From Sphingobacterium thalpophilum (GTDB taxonomy: Bacteria > Bacteroidota > Bacteroidia > Chitinophagales > Chitinophagaceae), in the NCBI GenBank assembly GCA_945871875.1, contig CAMBYC010000011.1:1-38595 (forward strand): 38,595 bases of DNA, written 5' to 3'. The position numbers and the translations under genes were made by a program. Under the pieces are notes generated by a model, which ran no database searches, was not told where the DNA came from, and saw only the letters and a list, made by a program, of their open reading frames with translations. Positions 24,446 through 32,242 of the stretch are shown one piece after another. Positions within the stretch are counted from its first letter, which is position 1, and each line of letters begins with the position of its first letter.

Positions 24446-25768
24446 TTATTTTCCGAGGGATTGCAGCAAATCAACTACACCCTCACGCTTTAAAATATGG
24501 TATCCTAAACGGTCATTGCTTATCCCTTCTTTGAGTTGATAACTAAATTTCAACTGTTCATCCTCAAAAAGGGTTTCAAAATAATTAAAACTGATATTGG
24601 GAAATTTTTGTAACGATTCTCCAATCTCATATAGATGTGTAGATAATACAAATATAGCTTGATTAATTCTAATCAAACCCTGAACAACTTCGGTTGAACA
24701 GCGCATTGCATCTTGAATATTGGTGCCTTTGAAAAGCTCATCTATTAATACCAACCATTTTTTCCCGTCATTGATTTTTAAAATGGTATGTTTTATTCGT
24801 TGAACTTCATTATAAAAATAACTTTCGCCTTTAACTAAATTGTCTGTAACATTAATATTGCTTAAAATTCCATCAAATAAACTCAGCTTAAAATGTAAAG
24901 CCGGAACACCCATACCGAGATGGGCAAGAAATACAGATAATCCAACCGCTTTAATAAATGTACTTTTCCCGGCCATATTTGCACCTGTCAAGAAGATAAA
25001 ATTGGTAGATGGATCCATTTTAATGTTATAAGGCATGGGTTTATCCAATAATATATGGTACAATCCTGAAGCTTCCAATACGGGTTGATCTTGTTTGATG
25101 AATAATGGAAAATTCAATTTAAAACGTTTCATTGCAACTGCCATTGAATACCATGCATCCAATTGGCTAAAAATATCTATCAATCCAAAAAGTTGAGATC
25201 GAAATTGTTGATGAAAAAATCCTCCATTAGATACATTTTCCATTACAGAAAAAGATTCATCAGCCTTTTTCGATAACAATTGTTGAACTGGTTCTGGTGA
25301 GAGTAAACGGTTTATGTTTGATACTATAGCTTTCAAATTTTGAGGTGCATCATGCTTATTCAACAATCCACAAAGTTGATGCATCACTTTCAAAAAAGTT
25401 TGGAAATGACCAATTGAAAAAGTGATGCGAGAATAATCTGAAAGATGAACAACCCTATAAATATAACATTCAAAAGCAGTTGTCTTTTTAGGTACCGGAT
25501 CCAATTGGTAGCCAAGGAATTTTTCAATCATCAAAATTGTTCCGTTGGTAATTCCTGAAGGCCATTGATCGAGGTTGTTTAAAATGATTTGGATAGCCTG
25601 TTGGGTTGATAAAATATCTTCAAGTTGGCTGTGTGGGTTTCTAAATACATCTTCTAATGCTAATCTTCCGCCAATAGTGGTAGTAAAATCCAATTTATGA
25701 AAAACTGAATAGGTTTCATCTCTATGAAAAATTGATAAATCTGAATATGTAAAAGCGTCGAGTTGCAT
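24446..25768 (-). CDS. MutS-related ATPase lacking mismatch-binding domains
   Basis: A 440-residue protein with the MutS core/lever and ABC-type ATPase domains only. The Walker A is TGANMAGKST (261-270), a MutS-family hallmark. The signature region DNLVKGESYFYNEVQRI, Walker B KKWLVLIDELFKGTN and the H-loop VLSTHLYEIGE follow. The N-terminal 240 residues are helical, like MutS domain III. There is no mismatch-recognition domain (no FYE) and no Smr domain as in MutS2, so it is not classic mismatch repair. Short MutS homologues of this type are widespread in Bacteroidota with unproven function. It starts 2 bases after the dihydroorotase stop, so the two are one operon. Confidence 0.87.
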   Translation of the reverse strand: MQLDAFTYSDLSIFHRDETYSVFHKLDFTTTIGGRLALEDVFRNPHSQLEDILSTQQAIQIILNNLDQWPSGITNGTILMIEKFLGYQLDPVPKKTTAFECYIYRVVHLSDYSRITFSIGHFQTFLKVMHQLCGLLNKHDAPQNLKAIVSNINRLLSPEPVQQLLSKKADESFSVMENVSNGGFFHQQFRSQLFGLIDIFSQLDAWYSMAVAMKRFKLNFPLFIKQDQPVLEASGLYHILLDKPMPYNIKMDPSTNFIFLTGANMAGKSTFIKAVGLSVFLAHLGMGVPALHFKLSLFDGILSNINVTDNLVKGESYFYNEVQRIKHTILKINDGKKWLVLIDELFKGTNIQDAMRCSTEVVQGLIRINQAIFVLSTHLYEIGESLQKFPNISFNYFETLFEDEQLKFSYQLKEGISNDRLGYHILKREGVVDLLQSLGK

Positions 25769-25770
25769 GT

Positions 25771-27111
25771 TTAACGGTTAAAAGATAGTCGCATCCCTTT
25801 TTCAGATTCATTAAAAGTACCATTATTATAAACTAAATTTCCATTTACCCAAGTATGTGTGATAGTAGCTGGTAGAGTAGTGCCCTCCAACGGACTCCAA
25901 CCACATTTGTAATAAATATTATCTTGCGAAACAGTTTGAGGTTGGTTTAAATCAACCAACACTAAATCTGCGTAATAACCTTCTCTTATAAAGCCGCGAT
26001 TTTCTATTTGAAAACATTTTGCAACAGCATGAGACATTTTTTCTGCGATGAATTCAAGACTAATTTTTCCTTGTTTATAATAATACAACATCAATTGAAG
26101 GCTATGTTGTACTAATGGAAGTCCAGAATGTGCTTTTTCGTAGGGAGGTTGTTTTTCTTCAAGCAAATGTGGAGCGTGGTCGGTGGCAATAACGTCAAGT
26201 CTGTTGTCCAACAAAGCTTCCCAAAGTGCCTGTTTATTGTCTGCAGATTTGATAGCTGGGTTGCATTTTATTTTATATCCCAATTCATCATAATCATCGG
26301 CAGTATAATGAAGATGGTGTACACAAACTTCGGAGGTAATTCTTTTCTCTTCAATGGGCAGCATATTGCTGAACAATTGTAATTCTTTTGCAGTAGTGAT
26401 GTGCAAAATGTGTAAACGCGTATTGTACTTTTTTGCAATTTGAATAGCAGTTAGGGAAGATTCAAAGCAGGCTTCGGCGTTTCTAATAATAGGGTGGTGC
26501 TGTGGTGTAAATGTAACACCTTGTTTTTTCAATTCTTCAAGGTTGTGTTTGATGATTTTTTCATCTTCGCAATGCGTGGCGATGAGCAGTTCAGATTCTC
26601 TAAAAAGGGTATCAATAGTAAGTAAATTATCCACCAACATGTTTCCTGTAGATGAACCCATAAACATTTTTATACCGCAGATGTTTCGTTTTAAATGATT
26701 TATACTTAGAACTTCTTCAACATTTGTATTTGAGGTTCCCATAAAAAAAGAATAATTTGCCAAACTCGATGATGCTCCGATGGCATATTTTTTTTCTAGC
26801 TCTTCGAGCGTTAAAGCAGGAGGAATTGTGTTGGGCATTTCCATAAAACTGGTTACACCGCCCGCCACTGCTGACTTTGATTCAGAATAGATGGTTGCTT
26901 TATGCGTTAGTCCAGGCTCGCGAAAATGCACTTGATCATCTATTACACCAGGAAAAAGAAATTTTCCAGCAGCGTTTATTTCAGTAAAATTTGTATTTGG
27001 GGAAATTGATGATCCAATTTCAATAATTAAACCGTTGGCTAAAAATACATCAGCAACTATGATTTTCCCTTCGTTTACTACAAAACATTCTTTTAACAAA
27101 TAATTTATCAT
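25771..27111 (-). CDS. pyrC: Dihydroorotase (type I amidohydrolase)
   Basis: A 446-residue amidohydrolase that cyclises carbamoyl-aspartate to dihydroorotate in pyrimidine synthesis. Motifs: GVIDDQVHFREPGLTHK near residue 56-71, MEMPNT, GIKMFMGSSTG, ATHCEDE, LHILHITT and VIATDHAPH. The first histidine of the usual H-x-H metal pair is Gln60 (Q-V-H62), a variant I believe is common in Bacteroidota dihydroorotases. Other metal-site residues appear to be present, so activity is likely, but a dihydroorotase-like non-catalytic protein cannot be excluded. It is the first gene of an operon with the MutS-like ATPase and divergent (38-base gap) from the outer-membrane protein gene. Confidence 0.92.
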   Translation of the reverse strand: MINYLLKECFVVNEGKIIVADVFLANGLIIEIGSSISPNTNFTEINAAGKFLFPGVIDDQVHFREPGLTHKATIYSESKSAVAGGVTSFMEMPNTIPPALTLEELEKKYAIGASSSLANYSFFMGTSNTNVEEVLSINHLKRNICGIKMFMGSSTGNMLVDNLLTIDTLFRESELLIATHCEDEKIIKHNLEELKKQGVTFTPQHHPIIRNAEACFESSLTAIQIAKKYNTRLHILHITTAKELQLFSNMLPIEEKRITSEVCVHHLHYTADDYDELGYKIKCNPAIKSADNKQALWEALLDNRLDVIATDHAPHLLEEKQPPYEKAHSGLPLVQHSLQLMLYYYKQGKISLEFIAEKMSHAVAKCFQIENRGFIREGYYADLVLVDLNQPQTVSQDNIYYKCGWSPLEGTTLPATITHTWVNGNLVYNNGTFNESEKGMRLSFNR

Positions 27112-27149
27112 AAAATTTTACGTTATTAATATTCTGAAACCCAATATAA

Positions 27150-28814
27150 ATGAATCATTTTAACAAAAACAATTACTTATTGTTGATTTTTTTATTGCCA
27201 TTAATTGCGATAGGGCAATCTTCAAATTTCCAACAAGGCTCCAAAGAAACAATACTTTTAGAAAGGTTAGAAATAAAATATCAAAAAGATAGTGTTTTAA
27301 ACTTTTCACAGTTTAGAAATTTTAATAGAAAATGGTGGGCACATCGGTTGTTGCAAATCCAAAAAGATACTGGGAAAATGGATATTACTCTCATTGACAA
27401 ATATAATATTACAAGGTCTTTAATGAACAACCTTGAATGGGTTGATGGTGATAGTACACCTTATTTAAGTAAGAAAAAATTCGCAAATGGTTTATTTGTT
27501 ACGCCTGCAAATTTTTATGAAGTAGATCAGCCCGAGTTTTCATTAATCATTAATCCTGTTTTTCAATTTTCAGTAGGAAATGATGAATCTTCGCCAAATT
27601 CTACTTATTTGAATGCAAGAGGAATTTCAGTTAGAGGATTAATAAATAGAAAGATAGGATTTTATAGTTACTTAACTGAAAATCAAGAAGTTGCTCCACT
27701 TTATGTACAGCGTTGGCAGTCTAAATACAATGCAGTTCCAGGACAAGGTAGATCTAAAGAGTTGGGTAATGGCGGTAAAGATTATTTTGATGCAAGAGGT
27801 GGTGTAACTTTTTCGGATACCAAATATATAGACTTCCAGATTGGTTATGATAAAATGTTTTTAGGCAATGGATACAGAAGTTTATTTCTAAGCGATTTCT
27901 CAAATAGTAATTTATATGCCAATCTCAACTTAAAAGTTTGGAAGTTAAATTATACATTAAGAATGATGGAATTGACTAGTCAATTTAATCCACCACTTAA
28001 AGATACAATTGCACCAACCAAATATATGGTAATGCATTACGTGAGTTTTAATTTGCCAAAATGGTTAAATATTGGACTATTTGAAGCCATAGTATTTGCA
28101 AGAAGAGATAAATTTGATTTAAATTATGTTAATCCTGCAGTATTTTTAAGACCTATAGAATTAAACCGTGGAAGTGCCGATAACGCATTTGTAGGATTTG
28201 ATTTCAAAGCCAATTTGTTGAAAAGGGTTCAGTTATATGGGCAGGCTAATTTTGACGAGTTTTATTTCAGTGAACTAAGAAAAGGTAGAGGTTGGTGGGC
28301 CAATAAGTATGCTATTCAATTTGGTGTAAAATATATAGATGTACTTAAGGTTAAAAATTTAGATTTTCAGAGTGAAATCAATTTTATTCGTCCTTTTACC
28401 TATTCTCATACAGATACTTCAAACAATTATAGCAATTACAATCAACCTTTAGCACATCCATTGCATTCAAATGTATTGGAAATTATAAATATTTTGAGAT
28501 ACCAGCCAAAGACAAGATGGTATTTGGAAGGCAAGTTAATCAGTTGGTTACAGGGTACAGATGTAAGTGGAGAAAATTATGGAAACAATGTACTTAGAAG
28601 CAATGATACAAGGGTAAGAAATACAGGTTATTTTGTAGGAAACGGATTAAGTAGAAAAGGTGTGAACGGCACTTTTATGGTTTCTTACGAACTTAAAGAA
28701 AATCTGTTTTTAGAATTTAACTTTTTGCGTAGGATGTTAACATTGGATGATGCAACCACAACTTTTTCAATTGGAGCTAGATTGAATATGCATCGAAGAC
28801 AGTTTGATTTTTAG
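27150..28814 (+). CDS. Outer-membrane beta-barrel protein, RemB/Wzi-like
   Basis: A 554-residue secreted protein: signal peptide to about residue 23 (LLIFLLPLIAIGQ), then a periplasmic helical region (about 35-105), then a long set of amphipathic beta strands (for example YIDFQIGYDKMFLGNGYRSL, LYANLNLKVWKLNYTLRMME, TFSIGARLNMH). It ends in FDF, an aromatic BAM signal. The motif GYDKMFLGNGYRSLFLSDFS is of the kind found in the gliding-motility-associated RemB protein and in Wzi-like capsule-assembly barrels of Bacteroidota. Either surface polysaccharide attachment or an adhesin-related role is possible. It is a single-gene unit ending at the nested repeat. Confidence 0.72.
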   Translation: MNHFNKNNYLLLIFLLPLIAIGQSSNFQQGSKETILLERLEIKYQKDSVLNFSQFRNFNRKWWAHRLLQIQKDTGKMDITLIDKYNITRSLMNNLEWVDGDSTPYLSKKKFANGLFVTPANFYEVDQPEFSLIINPVFQFSVGNDESSPNSTYLNARGISVRGLINRKIGFYSYLTENQEVAPLYVQRWQSKYNAVPGQGRSKELGNGGKDYFDARGGVTFSDTKYIDFQIGYDKMFLGNGYRSLFLSDFSNSNLYANLNLKVWKLNYTLRMMELTSQFNPPLKDTIAPTKYMVMHYVSFNLPKWLNIGLFEAIVFARRDKFDLNYVNPAVFLRPIELNRGSADNAFVGFDFKANLLKRVQLYGQANFDEFYFSELRKGRGWWANKYAIQFGVKYIDVLKVKNLDFQSEINFIRPFTYSHTDTSNNYSNYNQPLAHPLHSNVLEIINILRYQPKTRWYLEGKLISWLQGTDVSGENYGNNVLRSNDTRVRNTGYFVGNGLSRKGVNGTFMVSYELKENLFLEFNFLRRMLTLDDATTTFSIGARLNMHRRQFDF

Positions 28815-28818
28815 TGTT

Positions 28819-29120
28819 GCCACTAATGCACGAATGGTTTTCTGCCACGAATACACAAATGTTATTTTTTATCAAAAATACAACACTAATGATTTTTATA
28901 AATAACTAATTGTTTTAAGTATTTGACCGTTACATTATATTCAAATTTCGCAATAGAAAAATCAAAAGATAATATTCAATAGCCCCCAGCTTCATCTGGG
29001 GGCTATTGAATATTATAAACTGGCCTAAGCCAAATATTTGAATTATTATTTCTAATACGTATTCAAGGTTAAAATTAAATTCGTGCATTCGTGGCAAAAA
29101 ACCATTCGTGCATTCGTGGC
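28819..29120. repeat. Outer inverted repeat surrounding element copy D
   Basis: The 43-base arms 28819-28861 and 29078-29120 are inverted complements at 38 of 43 positions. Each arm is two tandem copies of a roughly 25-base unit containing GCACGAATGGTTTT or its complement (CATTCGTGGCAAAAAA). A third degenerate unit (29130-29149) runs right up to the stop of the MazG-like gene. The 335-base gap 28815-29149 is therefore almost wholly repeat. Confidence 0.88.
28938..29070 (+). repeat. Palindromic element, copy D (133 bp)
   Basis: The arms 28938-28958 (ends CAATAGAA) and 29050-29070 (begins TTCTAATACG) are decayed terminal repeats. The first hairpin is extended: 28971-28989 pairs perfectly over 19 bases with 28996-29014 around a 6-base loop (core CCCCCAG/CTGGGGG). 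TGGCCTAAGCCA (29021-29032) stands for the second hairpin. Orientation is the same as copies A-C. Confidence 0.88.
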
Positions 29121-29149
29121 AAAAAAATCATTTGAGCATTCGAGGCAAC

Positions 29150-29473
29150 CTATAATTTAGGGTTGTTTTTATGTCTATTTGAATCCCTAATATTCTTTTT
29201 CTCAAAGTTTTTTTCTAAAGCCTCAGTCAAATCTATTCCTGTTTGATTGGCTAAACACATCAAAACCCACAACACATCAGCCATTTCATCAGCCAAATTG
29301 TATTCTTTATCGGAAGTTTTAAAAGATTGTTCCCCGTATTTCCTTGCAATGATCCTCGCTACTTCTCCTACTTCTTCTGTTAAAATAGCCATATTTGTTA
29401 GCTCGCTAAAATAACGAACGCCAACCGTATTAATCCATTGATCTACATCTTTTTGTGCTTGTGCAATTGTCAT
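29150..29473 (-). CDS. MazG-like nucleotide pyrophosphohydrolase
   Basis: A 107-residue all-alpha NTP pyrophosphohydrolase of the MazG/RS21-C6 type. Metal-binding acidic residues appear as LTEEVGEVARIIARK and, one helix later, ADEMADVLWVLMCLANQTG (the EExxE and ExxD pattern). Such enzymes hydrolyse non-canonical or excess nucleoside triphosphates to monophosphates, cleaning the nucleotide pool. The C-terminus is basic and short. It lies 23 bases after dtd on the same strand, so both were probably transcribed together as quality-control genes. Substrate (dCTP-like or other) cannot be told. Confidence 0.9.
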   Translation of the reverse strand: MTIAQAQKDVDQWINTVGVRYFSELTNMAILTEEVGEVARIIARKYGEQSFKTSDKEYNLADEMADVLWVLMCLANQTGIDLTEALEKNFEKKNIRDSNRHKNNPKL

Positions 29474-29496
29474 ATTTTAAATTTTGAGATGAACTT

Positions 29497-29949
29497 CTAT
29501 TCTTTAGATTTGGTGTCAATTAAAATGGTTACAGGACCATCATTTACCAAACTAACTTGCATATCTGCTCCAAAAACCCCTGTTTGTATTGATTTTCCTA
29601 AATCTTTACTCAATTGCTCAATCATTTTTTCATATATGGGAATAGCAACATCTGGTTTAGATGCCCGAATATAAGATGGACGATTTCCCTTTTTTGTTGC
29701 TGCAAACAATGTAAACTGACTAACCAATAATACATCTCCACCATTGTCTTTCAACGATACATTCATCACACCATCAACATCATTGAATATTCGGAGATTT
29801 ATAATTTTACTGCTCAACCAAATTAAATCTTCTATGTCATCCGAATCTTCTATTCCCAAAAGCACTAATAATCCTTCATTTATTTCCCCTTTGATTGTTT
29901 CTTCTACTTTTACTGAAGCTTTTAACACTCTTTGTATAACAGCACGCAT
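29497..29949 (-). CDS. dtd: D-aminoacyl-tRNA deacylase
   Basis: A 150-residue DTD. The family start MRAVIQRVLKASVKV, the SQFTLFA motif and the NDGPVT motif (usually NxGPVT, with the Gly-cisPro pair that rejects L-amino acids) are all present. DTD removes D-amino acids and glycine mischarged on tRNAs, including Gly-tRNAAla. Length equals the usual 145-150. It leads an operon with the MazG-like gene and is divergent from arfB with a 33-base gap, so two proofreading and rescue functions sit back to back. Confidence 0.97.
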   Translation of the reverse strand: MRAVIQRVLKASVKVEETIKGEINEGLLVLLGIEDSDDIEDLIWLSSKIINLRIFNDVDGVMNVSLKDNGGDVLLVSQFTLFAATKKGNRPSYIRASKPDVAIPIYEKMIEQLSKDLGKSIQTGVFGADMQVSLVNDGPVTILIDTKSKE

Positions 29950-29970
29950 AAAAAAACCATTATGAATTTG

Positions 29971-29978
29971 TAATTTTA
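29971..29978 (+). promoter_or_regulatory. Putative -7 element of arfB
   Basis: TAATTTTA, one mismatch from TAnnTTTG, ends 4 bases before the arfB ATG. A -33 box is not evident, and it would have to lie inside dtd. The same element and spacing occur before ispG. Confidence 0.4.
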
Positions 29979-29982
29979 AACT

Positions 29983-30390
29983 ATGAAGATAGATATTAGC
30001 CGTGAATTAAACTTTCGGACAGCCCGAAGCGGTGGAAAGGGTGGGCAAAATGTGAATAAAGTGGAAACAATGGTGGAAGGTATTTTTCATATTGCTTCTT
30101 CGTCTTTACTAACTGATGAACAGAAGGCAAAAATTCATGAAAAGCTCGCCAATAAAATTAATGCTGATGGTTTTTTACAAGTGCGTTGCAGCGATACCCG
30201 CTACCAACTCAACAATAAATCTATCGTAATAGAAAAAATCAATCATCTTTTAGAAAAAGCATTAGAAAAGAAAAAGGCAAGAATCGCAACAAAACCATCA
30301 TCAGCTTCTAAACACAAAAATATCGAATCCAAAAAAAGAAATGCTGAACGCAAAACTTTTCGCAAGAAATTAAACATCAACGATTTGTAA
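29983..30390 (+). CDS. arfB: Ribosome-rescue peptidyl-tRNA hydrolase ArfB
   Basis: A 135-residue ArfB (YaeJ/ICT1-type) protein. The catalytic GGQ is at residues 20-22 in ARSGGKGGQNVNKVET, which loops into the peptidyl-transferase centre. The C-terminal tail (about 85-130) is strongly basic (KKKARIATKPSSASKHK, KKRNAERKTFRKK), as needed to enter the empty mRNA channel of stalled ribosomes. It lacks the codon-recognition domains of RF1/RF2, consistent with its length. It is divergent from dtd and is followed after 18 bases by the mbnP-like gene, probably only by proximity. Confidence 0.96.
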   Translation: MKIDISRELNFRTARSGGKGGQNVNKVETMVEGIFHIASSSLLTDEQKAKIHEKLANKINADGFLQVRCSDTRYQLNNKSIVIEKINHLLEKALEKKKARIATKPSSASKHKNIESKKRNAERKTFRKKLNINDL

Positions 30391-30408
30391 TCCTAAATTA
30401 ATCCCCCT

Positions 30409-31167
30409 ATGAAACACATTATTTTTTTATCATTGATCTTCATAATGACCCTGTTTTATTCTTGTAAAAAAGATGAATCCTTAGAATCTGCCCAAAACCC
30501 TTTAAATATTCGATTTAATTTGCTTTGCAATGGTGAAAATCTTTCTCCAAATGTTCAATATCTAAACAATAGCAGCGAATTGTTTTCAATTTCAGCTTTC
30601 AAAATGTATATCGGTGGCTTCAGCTTAAACAATACAAATACCCAAAAATCAACTGCCGCAAAACAATATCACTTGCTCAACTATTTGGATTCTACCTCTT
30701 TGTTGGTAATTGAACCTCTTAATGCCGGCAACTACAACCAACTAAGTTTTACCATAGGAATTGATAGTATCCACAGCGTCAGTGGTAGCCAAACCGATGC
30801 ACTTGATCCTTTAAATGGAATGTTTTGGACTTGGAATACAGGCTACATCAATGCAAAACTTGAAGGCATTTCGCCTTCTTCAACAGCAATTGGAAAGACT
30901 TTCACTTACCATATCGGAGGATTTAAATCTGGAGAAAATACCCAAAGATTGGTTAAAATCAACTTGCCGTCAAACCTTTTCATTACTTTATCTGATGGTT
31001 TTTACAACGAAATTGTTCTCGATGTTAATCTTGAACAATGGTTTCAAGGAAACCAAATTGTCTCAATTGCTTCAACACCAACAATTACAACTCCTGGAAG
31101 CTTAGCAATGAATATTGCAGACAATTACGCAACACTTTTTTCATTTAATAGATTGGTAAGCCGATGA
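30409..31167 (+). CDS. mbnP: MbnP-like copper-binding lipoprotein
   Basis: A 252-residue lipoprotein (lipobox LFYSC, Cys19). It has the MbnP family layout: a beta-sandwich start (LNIRFNLLCNGENL), FKMYIGGFSL, YHLLNYLD with His88, SFTIGIDSIHSVSG with His122, GMFWTWNTGYINAKLEG with Trp140 and Trp142, and FTYHIGGFKSG with His168. In characterised systems, MbnP binds copper and a tryptophan is oxidised to kynurenine by the partner dihaem enzyme MbnH. The downstream gene encodes just such a partner with a 4-base ATGA overlap. No methanobactin biosynthesis genes (mbnA, mbnB, mbnC) are visible, so this is a stand-alone pair anchored on a membrane. Confidence 0.88.
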   Translation: MKHIIFLSLIFIMTLFYSCKKDESLESAQNPLNIRFNLLCNGENLSPNVQYLNNSSELFSISAFKMYIGGFSLNNTNTQKSTAAKQYHLLNYLDSTSLLVIEPLNAGNYNQLSFTIGIDSIHSVSGSQTDALDPLNGMFWTWNTGYINAKLEGISPSSTAIGKTFTYHIGGFKSGENTQRLVKINLPSNLFITLSDGFYNEIVLDVNLEQWFQGNQIVSIASTPTITTPGSLAMNIADNYATLFSFNRLVSR

Positions 31168-32213
31168 AAAATCTTAATACCATTCCATTCTTGTTGTTTT
31201 TGTTGCTTTTTATTGCGATTGTAAACGCATGTAAAAAAACAGACTCACTTATACCGCAGCCAACTGCTTTTGTTTTCATCACCCCGCCAAATTTCCCAAA
31301 ACCTGAATCAATAACATTCCAAAATAATCCGCTCACTCTTCAAGGCATCAAATTGGGACGCAAGTTGTTTTACGACGGTCGCTTATCTAAAGATGGAAAT
31401 TTTCCTTGCTCTTCTTGTCACCAACAATTTGCTGGTTTCGCAACTTATGATCATAGTTTAAGTCATGGTTTCAACAACCAATTCACCACCAGAAACGCTC
31501 CAGGATTGTTCAACCTCGCTTGGCAAAAGTCTTTTCATTGGGACGGTGGAATCAATCACCTCGAAGTGCAACCACTTGCTCCAATAACCGCCCCAAACGA
31601 AATGGCAGAAACTGTTGAAAATATTATTGCTAAACTAAAAGCCGACGCTACTTACAAAGAAATGTTTCGGGATGCTTTCCAAACAGATGTCATCAACTCC
31701 CAAAATATACTCAAAGCTATAGCACAATTTGTAGGAACCTTGGTTTCTGCAGACAGTAAGTACGATAAGGTTTCTCGAGGGGAAACTGTTTTTACAGCCG
31801 CCGAACAACGTGGTTATGTAGTGTTTAAATTGAAATGCGCCTCCTGCCATAAAGAACCTTTATTTACCGATTTGAGTTTCAGAAATGTTGGTTTGCCTAT
31901 AAATCCAGATTTAAACGATAAAGGAAGAATGGCAATCACCCAAAAAAGTCAAGATTCATTGTTGTTTAAAGTGCCTAGTTTGAGAAATGTAGCACTTACC
32001 GCTCCTTATAGCCATGACGGCAGATTTGCTTCTATTGGTGCAATGATTGACCATTATCGTTTTTCTGTGGTAAATGGCCCAACAACTGACCCCATTTTAC
32101 GAAATAAAATTAAGATAGACGATTTTGAAAAATTAGATTTACTCAATTTCTTACAGTCTTTAACCGATACCGCTTTTGTCAACAATAAAAAATTTGCCCA
32201 ACCTACTTTTTAA
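31164..32213 (+). CDS. mbnH: MbnH-like dihaem cytochrome c peroxidase/MauG-family lipoprotein
   Basis: A 349-residue dihaem protein with a lipoprotein signal (IVNAC, Cys23). Two CXXCH haem sites are present: PCSSCH (Cys82, Cys85, His86) and CASCH (Cys225, Cys228, His229). The order and the motifs LGRKLFYDGRLSKDG, TTRNAPGLFNLAW, VPSLRNVALTAPYSHDG are those of the bacterial cytochrome c peroxidase/MauG superfamily. Overlap of 4 bases with the mbnP-like gene identifies it as MbnH, which forms a bis-Fe(IV) state and converts a Trp of MbnP to kynurenine. A plain peroxide-detoxifying CcpA is possible but less likely in this context. The flippase promoter lies in its final codons. Confidence 0.88.
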   Translation: MKNLNTIPFLLFLLLFIAIVNACKKTDSLIPQPTAFVFITPPNFPKPESITFQNNPLTLQGIKLGRKLFYDGRLSKDGNFPCSSCHQQFAGFATYDHSLSHGFNNQFTTRNAPGLFNLAWQKSFHWDGGINHLEVQPLAPITAPNEMAETVENIIAKLKADATYKEMFRDAFQTDVINSQNILKAIAQFVGTLVSADSKYDKVSRGETVFTAAEQRGYVVFKLKCASCHKEPLFTDLSFRNVGLPINPDLNDKGRMAITQKSQDSLLFKVPSLRNVALTAPYSHDGRFASIGAMIDHYRFSVVNGPTTDPILRNKIKIDDFEKLDLLNFLQSLTDTAFVNNKKFAQPTF

Positions 32214-32225
32214 CGGTTATTTTTG
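32194..32225 (+). promoter_or_regulatory. Promoter of the flippase gene
   Basis: TTG (32194-32196), a 21-base spacer and TATTTTTG (32218-32225), a perfect TAnnTTTG, overlap the 3' end of the mbnH-like gene. The TTG start of the flippase is 17 bases further on. This suggests separate transcription of the flippase from the MbnP/MbnH pair. Confidence 0.55.
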
Positions 32226-32242
32226 CTTCTAAACTGTTTCCC

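Noticed and set aside
30409-32213. Methanobactin operon
   Set aside because: Only MbnP- and MbnH-like proteins are present; no precursor peptide or MbnB/MbnC-like genes are found between 28815 and 33733.
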